Source: Roseivivax halodurans JCM 10272 (GTDB lineage: Bacteria > Pseudomonadota > Alphaproteobacteria > Rhodobacterales > Rhodobacteraceae). From it: a stretch of 42,041 nucleotides of DNA. Location: the NCBI RefSeq assembly GCF_000521785.1, contig NZ_JALZ01000023.1, positions 1 to 42,041 on the forward strand, read 5' to 3'. The notes below the pieces were generated by a model. The model was not told the DNA's origin. It ran no database searches and saw only the letters and a list, made by a program, of their open reading frames with translations. Position 1 is the stretch's first letter. Every line of letters starts with the position of its first letter. Below, in pieces: positions 8,237 to 15,983 of the stretch. Both the position numbers and the translations under genes were made by a program.

Positions 8237-8590
8237 ATGCGACAGACGATTCCGGATCTCGAGGTCATCGACGAGCTCTACTACTACGATCATCCGATCG
8301 TATTCACAGCGATGGTCCTGGGCGAGATCCGCCTCGTGCGCCTTGGCGGCGGAGACATGCGGTCTCAGACCTTCATGGTCTCCTCACCGTCTCCTGACAT
8401 GCTCCAAGAGCTGGCGGAAAATCGTTTGCCGCTTCGCGATGCGAGCCTCGTGGCGCCCCTCTTCCGCGTCGTGTCCGAATACGGAAGGGGCGCGACGACC
8501 ATCGAGGCGGTCGAGTCGTGGCCCGATGACGCGCTCCCGGAGCCCGGCAGAACACTCTACCATTGGGTCGCCGATCCGATCGAGCCGTGA
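8237..8590 (+). CDS. Unknown 117-aa protein
   Basis: Begins MRQTIPDLEVIDELYYYDHP. It has no signal or membrane segment. The body alternates short beta-like stretches (IVFTAMVLGEIRLVRLGGGD, TFMVSSPSPDMLQEL) with a helical segment, compatible with a small alpha+beta domain. Unrecognised. The start is only 18 bases after the TTTTCGCA motif at 8210, so a short leader or leaderless transcript is possible, and no strong Shine-Dalgarno is present. It converges on the 8604 gene, with 13 bases between stops. Confidence 0.6.
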   Translation: MRQTIPDLEVIDELYYYDHPIVFTAMVLGEIRLVRLGGGDMRSQTFMVSSPSPDMLQELAENRLPLRDASLVAPLFRVVSEYGRGATTIEAVESWPDDALPEPGRTLYHWVADPIEP

Positions 8591-8603
8591 CCGCCCGGCC
8601 CGG

Positions 8604-9428
8604 TCAGAACCCGGGGGTCGCCTCTTCCTCCTGGACCGCCTGACGAAGCATGTCGTGGATCCACGCGTGCCTGGCGGCCGGCTGGGGCGCGGGGCGCAGG
8701 CCGGGTGCGAGCGTGCGTCCGTCGATCAGCGGCAGCTCCGAGGCATCGACAAGATCACGCCCCGCCCGCGCCGCGAGCGTGCGCCAGGCCATCCGCGTGA
8801 CCCAGGCCACCTCGCGCGTGCTCTCCGCCACCGCGTCCTGGGGCAGAGCGGACATCGGACGGCCGGACATGCCGGCCGGCGCGGGACCGATCGCAAGCAT
8901 CACGAAGGACGGATCCTCGGTGTCGATCGCAGCGAGCACCTTGTCGCCCGGCCCGAGTTGGAGCTTCTGCGCGTCGTTCTGCCGGATCTCGGCCATTCCG
9001 TCCCATTGCAGAAAACGCGCCGGAACCGGGCCCGGCCCGAAGAAGATGCACGCGTATTCCCAGTCGCGGCGATTGATGGTGCGCCCTTCGGCGCCCTCGC
9101 CCTCGAAGCAGATCCGGACCTTGTCGCGATCGTCCGTGTCCAGAACCTCCCGTACCGGGGCGGCATCGCGCGCCACGCCGGCCAGGATCTCGCGCGCCTC
9201 GCGATTGAGCGCCGCCACCGCGCGGCGATAGGCGGCAACGGATGCCTCGCCGATGTCCAGGCGGTAGCCGCGAACATCCTGAAGCGTTCCCCGATAGCCG
9301 GTCATGTTGTAGTACAGCTCGTCCACCTTCACGCCGTTCACGAGCACCGCGAACCGCGGCTTCGTCTCCAGCATGTGCGGCGACGCCCGCCTCTCGAGCG
9401 TCAGCCTGAATTCGGGCGTCGTGGTCAT
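8604..9428 (-). CDS. Unknown 274-aa conserved-looking protein
   Basis: Begins MTTTPEFRLTLERRASPHML. ATG at 9428 is preceded by AGGAAGGA, so the longer frame from 9488 is rejected. Regions: an N-terminal beta-rich part with FAVLVNGVKVDELYYNMTGY and LDIGEASV (about 26-70); a helix rich in Ala/Arg (70-100); FEGEGAEGRTINRRDWEYAC (about 115-134); and GPGPVPARFLQWDGMAEIRQ. The C-terminal 100 residues are helical. There is no catalytic motif that I know. Soluble. Divergent from the 9561 phosphoesterase across 132 bases holding a TTTTTCGCA motif at 9492. Confidence 0.65.
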   Translation of the reverse strand: MTTTPEFRLTLERRASPHMLETKPRFAVLVNGVKVDELYYNMTGYRGTLQDVRGYRLDIGEASVAAYRRAVAALNREAREILAGVARDAAPVREVLDTDDRDKVRICFEGEGAEGRTINRRDWEYACIFFGPGPVPARFLQWDGMAEIRQNDAQKLQLGPGDKVLAAIDTEDPSFVMLAIGPAPAGMSGRPMSALPQDAVAESTREVAWVTRMAWRTLAARAGRDLVDASELPLIDGRTLAPGLRPAPQPAARHAWIHDMLRQAVQEEEATPGF

Positions 9429-9492
9429 GGCCGGTCCTTCCTGAAGATCTGGTCGATCATTGCACTCCTCGCCGAAAGCCCATAGCATCGGT

Positions 9493-9500
9493 TTTTCGCA
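9493..9500 (+). promoter_or_regulatory. TTTTCGCA motif, copy 2
   Basis: Exact TTTTCGCA in the divergent interval between the 9428 and 9561 starts, 60 bases ahead of the latter. Confidence 0.5.
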
Positions 9501-9560
9501 GGTCGTTTTCGGGTGTCCGGACTACGATGTGCCGGATGTGATCTTACCGGGGACGACGTC

Positions 9561-10505
9561 ATGGCGCGCTTTTTACAATGGTCCGACCTTCATCGCGAAT
9601 TCGGCACACCGGAGCGTCCGGTTCCCTTTCCGCTGCCGACGGACGAGACCCCGGCCGGATCGGTGGATGCGATCCTGATCGCAGGCGATCTCGACCGCGC
9701 GGTGAACCACGTTCGAAGCCTCATCGAGATCCATGAGGCCTGGTCGGTGCCGGTCGTCTCCATTTTCGGCAACCACGAGCCTTACGGGTCGAGCGAGTCC
9801 GAAGCGAGGGCCCGGGTCGCCGAGGATCTCGCGGAGGCGCGGGCCGCCGGCCACGACATCCATGTTCTCGACCGCGACGAGATGGTGATCGGCGACACCC
9901 GCATTCTCGGCTGTACGCTCTGGACGGACTTCGAGATTCTGGGACGGCGCGACGACATGATGATGAGCGCCGAGTTCGTCATGAACGACTACCGCCACGT
10001 GCAAGCCGGTCCGGAGCGAGACGGCCATCAATGCGCCGCGGACACGCTCGGCTATCACCGGCGCGACCGCGCATGGCTTCTCGAGGCGCTGTCGAAACCG
10101 TTCGATGGCCGGACCCTGGTGATGACCCACCATCTGCCGATCCCGGAGGTCCTCGCCTCGGAATCGGGCAAGGGCGACTACGCGCCGGCCTACGTCTCCG
10201 ACATGCGCGCCGACATTCTCGGCCACCGGATCGACACCTGGGTCAGCGGCCACACCCACTGGGCGCGTCGCGGGATCGTCGAGGGCCGCCAGGGCCCGAT
10301 CGCCTTCACCGCCAACATGAGCGGATACGTTCGGGGCGGCCATCGGCAAAACACCAATTTCGAGCCCTACCGGATCATCGACACGCAAGCGCCGCAGGCG
10401 GGTCTCGACCGCATCGACATCGATGACCGCAAGCTCGCCGGATTGCAGACCGCGCAGGAGGTCCTGCGTGACCTGGCGGATGAGAGTCCGGCCGGTCCAT
10501 CCTGA
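9561..10505 (+). CDS. Calcineurin-like metallophosphoesterase
   Basis: A 314-aa soluble protein with all motifs of the calcineurin-like superfamily: SDLH at 8-11 (D9, H11), AGDLD at 41-45, GNHE at 70-73 (with Glu where most members have Asp), MTHHLP at about 190, and SGHTHW near 230. These residues hold a dimetal centre. Many phage- and plasmid-encoded relatives of this size are known, and their substrates are mostly undetermined. ATG 9561 is the only in-frame ATG that keeps the SDLH strand at the N-terminus; the longer frame from 9513 adds shadow. It is followed by 170 bases and a TGCGAAAA motif ahead of the Fic gene, so it is probably a separate unit. Confidence 0.85.
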   Translation: MARFLQWSDLHREFGTPERPVPFPLPTDETPAGSVDAILIAGDLDRAVNHVRSLIEIHEAWSVPVVSIFGNHEPYGSSESEARARVAEDLAEARAAGHDIHVLDRDEMVIGDTRILGCTLWTDFEILGRRDDMMMSAEFVMNDYRHVQAGPERDGHQCAADTLGYHRRDRAWLLEALSKPFDGRTLVMTHHLPIPEVLASESGKGDYAPAYVSDMRADILGHRIDTWVSGHTHWARRGIVEGRQGPIAFTANMSGYVRGGHRQNTNFEPYRIIDTQAPQAGLDRIDIDDRKLAGLQTAQEVLRDLADESPAGPS

Positions 10506-10531
10506 CACGGGCACGGCTCAGGTAGCGATTT

Positions 10532-10539
10532 GCGAAAAT
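10532..10539 (-). promoter_or_regulatory. TGCGAAAA motif, copy 3
   Basis: TTTGCGAAAAT upstream of the Fic/Doc gene start at 10678, within the gene-less 10506-10677 interval. This is the reverse complement of TTTTCGCA. Confidence 0.5.
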
Positions 10540-10677
10540 CTTTATTGAGCCCGCCGGGCGCGCTTGGTAGGGTCGGGCAATCCAGGCGGCGAGGCCCGCG
10601 CCGCGTCCTTCGGACCCCGTTTCGGGTCCGGTCGGCGCGTCGCACTCCCGCGTCCGAACTCTCAGGAAGGCCCGCCG

Positions 10678-11109
10678 ATGTCGACCCTCTTCTATCCGAC
10701 CCCCGATGTGATCGTTGCGCTGCACGACCGGACCGTGGAACGCGAAGGCGGGGCGACCGGCCTGCGTGACGTCGACGGGCTGGCGGGGGCGTGGGGCCGG
10801 GCGGAAACGGCGCGGTTCTACGGCGATCTGGATGACATCGCCCAGATCTGTCTTCTCGCCCACAGTCTCATCCGCGCGCATGTCTTCGTGGACGGCAACA
10901 AGCGCGCAGCCTACGCCGTGCTCTCGACCGGGCTTGCCCACAGGGGGCTGGCGCTCGAACTTGGTGCCGACGAGGTCCGGGATCTCATCGTCGCCGCCGC
11001 CGGAGGGGACCTCGATGAAGAGGATTTCACCGCACGGCTGCGGGCCGGCATCCGTCCGGACCCGGTCTTCGAGAAGCTCTTCGAGTACGACCGGAGCCCG
11101 CGATCATGA
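10678..11109 (+). CDS. Fic/Doc family protein
   Basis: A 143-aa protein of Doc-like length. The Fic core reads H68-V-F-V-D-G-N-K-R76-A-A, matching HxFx(D/E)GNKR. In this family the His deprotonates the target hydroxyl and the loop binds ATP or a substitute, transferring AMP (Fic) or phosphate (Doc). Here the loop has Gly before NKR, as in AMPylators and many Doc-type proteins. The N-terminal GLRDVDGLAGAWGRAE is the usual Doc-type opening. AGGAAGG nine bases upstream sets the start. Normally a Phd-type antitoxin precedes doc; none is visible here, and no inhibitory (S/T)xxxE(G/N) helix is obvious, so the protein is an orphan in this window. Its stop overlaps the next start as ATGA, so it is co-translated with the DUF4326 gene. 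Confidence 0.85.
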   Translation: MSTLFYPTPDVIVALHDRTVEREGGATGLRDVDGLAGAWGRAETARFYGDLDDIAQICLLAHSLIRAHVFVDGNKRAAYAVLSTGLAHRGLALELGADEVRDLIVAAAGGDLDEEDFTARLRAGIRPDPVFEKLFEYDRSPRS

Positions 11110-11435
11110 TCGCCGCGCCGCGTCGCCCCGAGGTGCTGAACGCGCGCGTCGTGGGCAAATCCCGGCCGGGGGCCGTCTATATCGGTCGGCCCGGCCCTTG
11201 GGGGAACCCGTTCTCGATCGGCAAGCACGGCTCCCGCGACGAGGTGATCGCCGCCTATATCGGCTGGCTTCACGACAATCCCGATGTCGTTGCCCGCGCG
11301 CGCCGCGATCTCCGCGGGCTCGACCTGATCTGCTGGTGCGCGCCAGCGTCCTGCCACGGGCATATCCTCCGCGATCTTGCGCTCGGCAATCCGCTTCCCC
11401 CTCGCGAGGCGCCGCGCCAGCCGCGCCTGCTCTGA
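11106..11435 (+). CDS. DUF4326 domain protein
   Basis: A 109-aa protein. Diagnostic pieces are YIGRPGPWGNPFSIGKHGSR (about 25-44), EVIAAYIGWL, and the Cys-rich close LICWCAPASCHG (about 74-85). This is the DUF4326 signature, seen in many phages and plasmids; the WCxPxxCH cluster looks like a metal site. Biochemical role is undetermined to my knowledge. It starts within the stop codon of the Fic gene. The last 25 residues are Pro/Arg-rich and probably disordered. It is 46 bases upstream of the FtsH-like gene, suggesting one transcript. Confidence 0.8.
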   Translation: MIAAPRRPEVLNARVVGKSRPGAVYIGRPGPWGNPFSIGKHGSRDEVIAAYIGWLHDNPDVVARARRDLRGLDLICWCAPASCHGHILRDLALGNPLPPREAPRQPRLL

Positions 11436-11481
11436 TATCCCCGCGCGGTCGCTACGGCCTGCACCCTTCCGGAGACACACA

Positions 11482-13314
11482 ATGAAAGATTGGAAGAAAC
11501 CCGCTCGGCTGCTGGTCGGCGGCGTGGTCGTCACAGGCGCCCTGGCGTTCGCCATGGACAGGCTTCGCGACGCGCCCGAGCCTGCCCTGACGCAATGGGC
11601 CATCGAGGCGCGAACCTCCGGAGAGGAGATCGCCTTCTCCCGGATGCAGGAGCTCATGCGCGAGTCCGCCCCGTCGGATCGGGCGATGGTGTATCCGGAC
11701 ATGGTCGTCTTCGAACATGCGAAAACTGATTCCACAGAACATCTGTACAGCCGTGCGACGCTGAACTACAACGCCTCCGAGCTGATCTGGGCGGACAGCG
11801 CCGCGATCGCCGCCGAGGTCTCTTTCGGCCAATTACCGCAGGGCATGTCCTCCTCTACCCTGGTGGACGTCGTCCTCCTGCTGATGTTCACGTATCTTGT
11901 CGTCTCGCTCGGACTGAGAATGTCAGGGATCTCCGGGAAGTCGAACGGAACGGCCGATCTGGTGAAGGTCAAAGAACTGACGCAGACGCTCGATGACGTG
12001 GCAGGCCTCGACGTGGCCCGCGAGCAGATCCGCGAAGTCGTCGGCCTGATCAAGTCCGGCGGGAAAATCGGCGAGATCGGAGCGCGCCCGCCGAAAGGCG
12101 TCCTGTTGCAAGGCCCCCCGGGCACAGGCAAGACGCTGCTTGCCCGTGCGATGGCCAAGGAGGCGGGGGTGAGCTTCCTGACGCTCAATGCCGCTCGCCT
12201 GAACGAGATGTTCGTGGGCGTCGGCCCGAAGCGGGTCGATCGGGCATTCGACAAGGCGCGGCGGCACGCGCCCTGCATCCTCTTCATCGACGAGATCGAC
12301 GCGCTCGGTGCCCGTGGCGGAGCCACGATCGGCGCCGACAACGAGCGCGCCAATCTCATCAACGCGCTGCTCACTCGCATGGACGGGCTCGCGCACAGCG
12401 ACGGCATTTTCATCGTCGGCGCCACCAACCGCCCGGACAAGATCGACAAGGCGATCATCCGTCCGGGCCGCATCGATCGCCGCCTGACCATCGGCATGCC
12501 GAACCGCAAGGCGCGCCAGGAGATCCTCGAGCTCCACGCCTCGAAACTGCCGGTGAGCCCCGATGTCGATTTCGCCAAGCTCGCCGCCAGCACGCCGGGC
12601 ATGTCCGGTGCCGAGCTCGCAACCCTCTGCAACGAGGCGGGCATTCTTGCCGGGCGCGACAAGGTCGGGCGCGTCGGCCCTCTGCACTTCGCGCGGGCCC
12701 GCGAAAAGATGATGTTCGGCGAGACCGGGGGCGCTGTTGTGCTCGGCGAGCACGAGCGCCAGGTCACCGCCTGGCATGAAGCCGGTCACGCCATCGCGGC
12801 AAGCGTTCTGCCCCATACCGACCCGGTCGAGCACGCCACCATCCTGCCCCGCGGCGGCTCGCTGGGGCATGTCCTTCAGGTGGCGGTGGATGACCGGCAC
12901 ATGTCCACACGCGCGCAGCTGCTCGATCGCATGACCGTCCTGGCGGCAGGGCGCGCTGGCGAAATCGCCGCGTTCGGCGAGGACATGATCACGAATGGGG
13001 CCGCGTCCGACATCAAAGCTCTGACCGAGATCGCGCAGGCCATGGTCACCGAATGGGGCATGGGCAGCTACGGCTTTCTGAAGGTCGAAGCCCGCCCCGA
13101 CGCAGATTTTCCGTCCGCGGTGCGGCAGGAAATCCGCGATCTCTCGGCTGCGGCCATGACGCGGGCACTGGAGCTGTTGTCGCGCGAGCGGAGCGCCTTT
13201 ACCGCGATTGCCGAGGCGCTCCTCGCGCGCGACACGCTGACCGGCGAGGAGATCCGCGGGCTTGTCGAGGCGCATCGTGCAGGTCGCCGGCAGCCCATGG
13301 CGGTTCCGGCATGA
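11482..13314 (+). CDS. FtsH-like membrane AAA+ metalloprotease
   Basis: A 610-aa protein with the full FtsH order: TM1 (about 7-25), a 100-residue periplasmic part, TM2 (about 126-145), then the AAA module with Walker A GPPGTGKT (211-218), Walker B ILFIDEIDA (266-274), and the second region of homology GATNRPDKIDKAIIRPGRID. The peptidase has HEAGH (432-436) and the third zinc ligand Asp near 510 in TNGAASDIK. FtsH forms hexamers that extract and degrade membrane and soluble proteins. It is divergent from housekeeping FtsH (pore loop FVGVGPKRVDRAF rather than the usual FVGVGASRVRDLF) and about 30 residues shorter. GGAG eight bases upstream sets the start; the longer frame from 11377 is rejected. 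A plasmid copy embedded among unknown genes suggests specialised substrates, which is inference. Confidence 0.9.
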   Translation: MKDWKKPARLLVGGVVVTGALAFAMDRLRDAPEPALTQWAIEARTSGEEIAFSRMQELMRESAPSDRAMVYPDMVVFEHAKTDSTEHLYSRATLNYNASELIWADSAAIAAEVSFGQLPQGMSSSTLVDVVLLLMFTYLVVSLGLRMSGISGKSNGTADLVKVKELTQTLDDVAGLDVAREQIREVVGLIKSGGKIGEIGARPPKGVLLQGPPGTGKTLLARAMAKEAGVSFLTLNAARLNEMFVGVGPKRVDRAFDKARRHAPCILFIDEIDALGARGGATIGADNERANLINALLTRMDGLAHSDGIFIVGATNRPDKIDKAIIRPGRIDRRLTIGMPNRKARQEILELHASKLPVSPDVDFAKLAASTPGMSGAELATLCNEAGILAGRDKVGRVGPLHFARAREKMMFGETGGAVVLGEHERQVTAWHEAGHAIAASVLPHTDPVEHATILPRGGSLGHVLQVAVDDRHMSTRAQLLDRMTVLAAGRAGEIAAFGEDMITNGAASDIKALTEIAQAMVTEWGMGSYGFLKVEARPDADFPSAVRQEIRDLSAAAMTRALELLSRERSAFTAIAEALLARDTLTGEEIRGLVEAHRAGRRQPMAVPA

Positions 13315-13345
13315 CCGGGCCCATGGTTGAAAGAGGAGATCGGCG

Positions 13346-14188
13346 ATGACCGACAAGCACATTCCGACCCTGCGCCTCAACGACCGGGGGGACGCGTATC
13401 AGTGGAATGATCCTGCCTGGCAGACCAGCGACACCGCCGTGGAGATTCAACTTCGCAAGCAGGACGGTCAATGGCAGCTCATGGTCGTCTACGCGTCGGA
13501 GGGCGCGATTGTGGACGTGGTCCAGCGGGACGTCGATCCGCCGTCGCGCGAGACCGGCTGCTACCAGTCGGATGTGGAATGTCTCCTCGAGGTGTCGCTC
13601 GGCGAGATGAGGGACGAGTCCCGGATCCGGACGTCTCTCGACGCGCATCCTCTCGCGCGGGGGCTGCGGTGCGAGCGCAACGGCAGGGTCGATGAGCTGG
13701 CTCTGCCAAGCACATCGCTCGGGCTCGGGAAGATCGCACGCAGCCATCTCGAAGGTCTTGCTGCTTTCGACTGGCTGAACGGCCTTGAACGCATCACCCG
13801 GTCCGATCACGGCCGGCTCTATCTCCGGGCCGACGATGCGGGCGCGCAGCGGCATCTCGGGAGCAAGATCCCGGCGGGCCCGGAGGGCTGGGACCTCATC
13901 CTTGTCGTTCGCGAGCACGGCATGGTCGCGGAGAAGGGCTACCACCTCGCGCCCGATACCGGCTTCGACACCGAGACCGACAGCCTTACCGGCGTCGGCC
14001 CGGCTTACGACCTCGACGGCAGGCGCACCTATTGTGAAGACATCTGGTGCGCGACAACAATCATCCGGCGTCTGCCGCCGGCGGACTGGCCTGAGGATAT
14101 CCGTTACCGGATCGACCGCGCGCTTGACCGGGTCATGGACCCCCGACCAGATCGCGACGACGCTGCCGAAAGCCCTGGAGGCCCCTGA
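13346..14188 (+). CDS. Unknown protein downstream of the FtsH-like gene
   Basis: A 280-aa protein of unknown family, beginning MTDKHIPTLRLNDRGDAYQW. GAGGAG eight bases before the ATG supports this start. There is no signal peptide or membrane helix. The middle contains WDLILVVREHGMVAEKGYHLAP, and the C-terminal third is acidic and Arg-rich (IRYRIDRALDRVMDPRPDRD). Only 31 bases separate it from the FtsH-like gene, so the two are probably cotranscribed. It could be an adaptor or substrate of the protease, but nothing in the sequence shows this. Third-position GC bias supports coding. Confidence 0.6.
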   Translation: MTDKHIPTLRLNDRGDAYQWNDPAWQTSDTAVEIQLRKQDGQWQLMVVYASEGAIVDVVQRDVDPPSRETGCYQSDVECLLEVSLGEMRDESRIRTSLDAHPLARGLRCERNGRVDELALPSTSLGLGKIARSHLEGLAAFDWLNGLERITRSDHGRLYLRADDAGAQRHLGSKIPAGPEGWDLILVVREHGMVAEKGYHLAPDTGFDTETDSLTGVGPAYDLDGRRTYCEDIWCATTIIRRLPPADWPEDIRYRIDRALDRVMDPRPDRDDAAESPGGP

Positions 14189-14258
14189 TCGGTCTCGGGA
14201 AATGTCTTCCGGTTTTCGGCCTGTCCTCGGACAATGACCGCAACCCGAGGAGACAGCC

Positions 14259-15413
14259 ATGCCGGCCGAAGACTACCCCCGCGTCCTGCGCCACCTCACC
14301 GAGAGGCGCGCGGCCCAGTTCACCGCCATCGTGGCCGAGCTCGAGGCGGCGCGTGCTGCCGGTGAGATCGCCAATGCGCGCCTGAACGATGCCAAGCTGC
14401 CCTTCAGCCGTGCCATCGAGGAGGCCTGGGACCGGGAGGCGCAGCGTCCCTACCTGTGGAACCGGGATTATCCGGGCAGCGCGCGCGAACGCGAGGCGAT
14501 GGACGCGTTCACCGGCTCGCCGGCACCGCACCTGATGCGAAGCTTCACCGCCCGGGCGGCGAAGCTGGGGGAGACCGAAGCGGGACGGGTCATTCGCGGC
14601 TTTCTCGAGGAGATCGCGCCGCTCATGGAGCTCATGGCGCATTGCAAGACGATCGCGGTGAAGCGCCAGGTCAGGACGCCCGAAGCCCGGCCTTCCGAGA
14701 TCTATAGCGCCCCGGCCGCGTCCGGCACCGCAATGGCCGAGGTGAATGCGGCGCTGCAGGAGATCACCCGGGCCGCGCGGGATCACCTTGCCGAGATGAT
14801 CTCGGCGCGCGAGGAGCGCGTCCTCGAACAGTTTCTCGCCGCGGTCGAGGAGAACCGCAATCCGCCCGAGGGGCAGAGGCAGCTCAGGAACTTCAGCCCG
14901 TACGAATACTCGCGGCGCAAAGGGCGCGGACAATCGCGCCCCGACCTCCGCGTGCCCCTCGAGGCCCTGACCCAAGACCGCTACGACCGCGACCTGAAGC
15001 TGATGATCCATGAGCCGCGTCCCGATTTTCGCGACATCCTGCGGGATCGCGGCCGGAGCCAGGCCGATGCGCTCTGCTCGGACTTCATCGATCGCAATCT
15101 CTCCAAGCTTGCCAGCATCGTCGACGCCAAAGGCAATTTCGAGACAATCGACATCATCGGCCGCAGCGTGAACCCGGCCGGGATGGAGGGCCGGCTCCGG
15201 GTCAGCTTCGACGACGACTCGCGCTTCGAGGCCCGCACGTCGGTCGTCTGGTCCTGCTCGCCGCTCGGGACCCCGTTCACCCGCTATCCGGTGACCTTCC
15301 ACGACGTGCGGATGCCGGGCGGAGAGCTTACGCGCAAGATGTCCCAGAAGGAGATGAACGAGATCTTCGCGGCTGCTCCTGCCGCCGCGCCCGACCCGCA
15401 TCCGGGACCGTGA
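14259..15413 (+). CDS. Unknown 384-aa protein with helical body
   Basis: Begins MPAEDYPRVLRHLTERRAAQ, with GAGGAGACAGCC before the ATG as ribosome site. Residues about 1-220 are mostly helical and Ala/Glu/Arg-rich with coiled-coil character (FTAIVAELEAARAAGEIANA, ITRAARDHLAEMISAREERV). From about 230 a mixed fold follows (RNFSPYEYSRRKGRGQSR, DRYDRDLKLMIHEPRPDF). The end (SVNPAGMEGRLRVSFDDDSRFEART... WSCSPLGTPFTRYPVTFHDV) is beta-rich. No family recognised. It ends the first block of the cassette. The next gene starts behind its own promoter at 15434. Confidence 0.65.
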   Translation: MPAEDYPRVLRHLTERRAAQFTAIVAELEAARAAGEIANARLNDAKLPFSRAIEEAWDREAQRPYLWNRDYPGSAREREAMDAFTGSPAPHLMRSFTARAAKLGETEAGRVIRGFLEEIAPLMELMAHCKTIAVKRQVRTPEARPSEIYSAPAASGTAMAEVNAALQEITRAARDHLAEMISAREERVLEQFLAAVEENRNPPEGQRQLRNFSPYEYSRRKGRGQSRPDLRVPLEALTQDRYDRDLKLMIHEPRPDFRDILRDRGRSQADALCSDFIDRNLSKLASIVDAKGNFETIDIIGRSVNPAGMEGRLRVSFDDDSRFEARTSVVWSCSPLGTPFTRYPVTFHDVRMPGGELTRKMSQKEMNEIFAAAPAAAPDPHPGP

Positions 15414-15433
15414 AGTTTGCGAATTTGTTTTTC

Positions 15434-15470
15434 TTGACACCTGTGGATCTCGAAGGGATATTTGCGAAAA
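15434..15470 (+). promoter_or_regulatory. Promoter with overlapping TGCGAAAA motif (copy 4)
   Basis: TTGACA at 15434-15439 is a consensus -35. A 17-18-base spacer leads to GATATTT (about 15457-15463) as -10. The motif TTTGCGAAAA (15461-15470) overlaps the -10 and start region, a position from which a bound repressor would block transcription. A weaker TTTGCGAAT lies at 15416. The start codon of the next gene is at 15495. Confidence 0.7.
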
Positions 15471-15494
15471 CCTTTCATCAATAGAGAACCTTCC

Positions 15495-15983
15495 ATGTTC
15501 GACCGCAAGCCTCCCGCCACAGGCCAGTTCACCTCCGCCATCGTGTCCGAGGACAGCCCTGCGCCGATCGGCCCGTTGGCTGGCATGGACATGCGTGAGG
15601 CGCTGTCGCTGGCGGAGGGCGAGCGCGTCGACGTCACCGAGCCCGGCCTTTGCCTCGTCGAAGTGCCCGACGGCACCCGGTTCGTGATGCACTTGAAATC
15701 GGGCTCCTTCACCGGCCCGGTCCGGTTGCTCCAGATCCACGCCCCGATCACGGCCCGGATGATCGCCGCCGCGGGGCGCGATGGCGCCCCTGTCTGGACC
15801 TTCGGGTCGCGGGACGCATTGTACGGCGCCCTCATTCTCCAGTCGGTGGCTCTTTGTGTGCTGCCGACGCTCATTCCCATGACGTTCGTTGGCGGCACGA
15901 TCAGCTACCTGATCATGGCCATCAGCATGTGTCTGGCGATCGCGATCCTGCCGCGGCCCCGTCCGGAGACGCTCGGCACATGA
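15495..15983 (+). CDS. Small membrane protein, first gene of the RNA-ligase block
   Basis: A 162-aa protein. Residues about 1-100 are soluble (MREALSLAEGERVDVTEPGL, then FVMHLKSGSFTGPVRLLQIH). The end has two hydrophobic stretches, ALYGALILQSVALCVLPTLI and FVGGTISYLIMAISMCLAIA (about 108-150). The topology is probably N-in, hairpin, C-in. The longer frame starting at TTG 15462 overlaps the promoter, so ATG 15495 is chosen. Unrecognised family. Its stop overlaps the RNA ligase start (ATGA at 15980), so the two proteins are made together, which may mean that the ligase works near the membrane; that is inference. Confidence 0.65.
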   Translation: MFDRKPPATGQFTSAIVSEDSPAPIGPLAGMDMREALSLAEGERVDVTEPGLCLVEVPDGTRFVMHLKSGSFTGPVRLLQIHAPITARMIAAAGRDGAPVWTFGSRDALYGALILQSVALCVLPTLIPMTFVGGTISYLIMAISMCLAIAILPRPRPETLGT

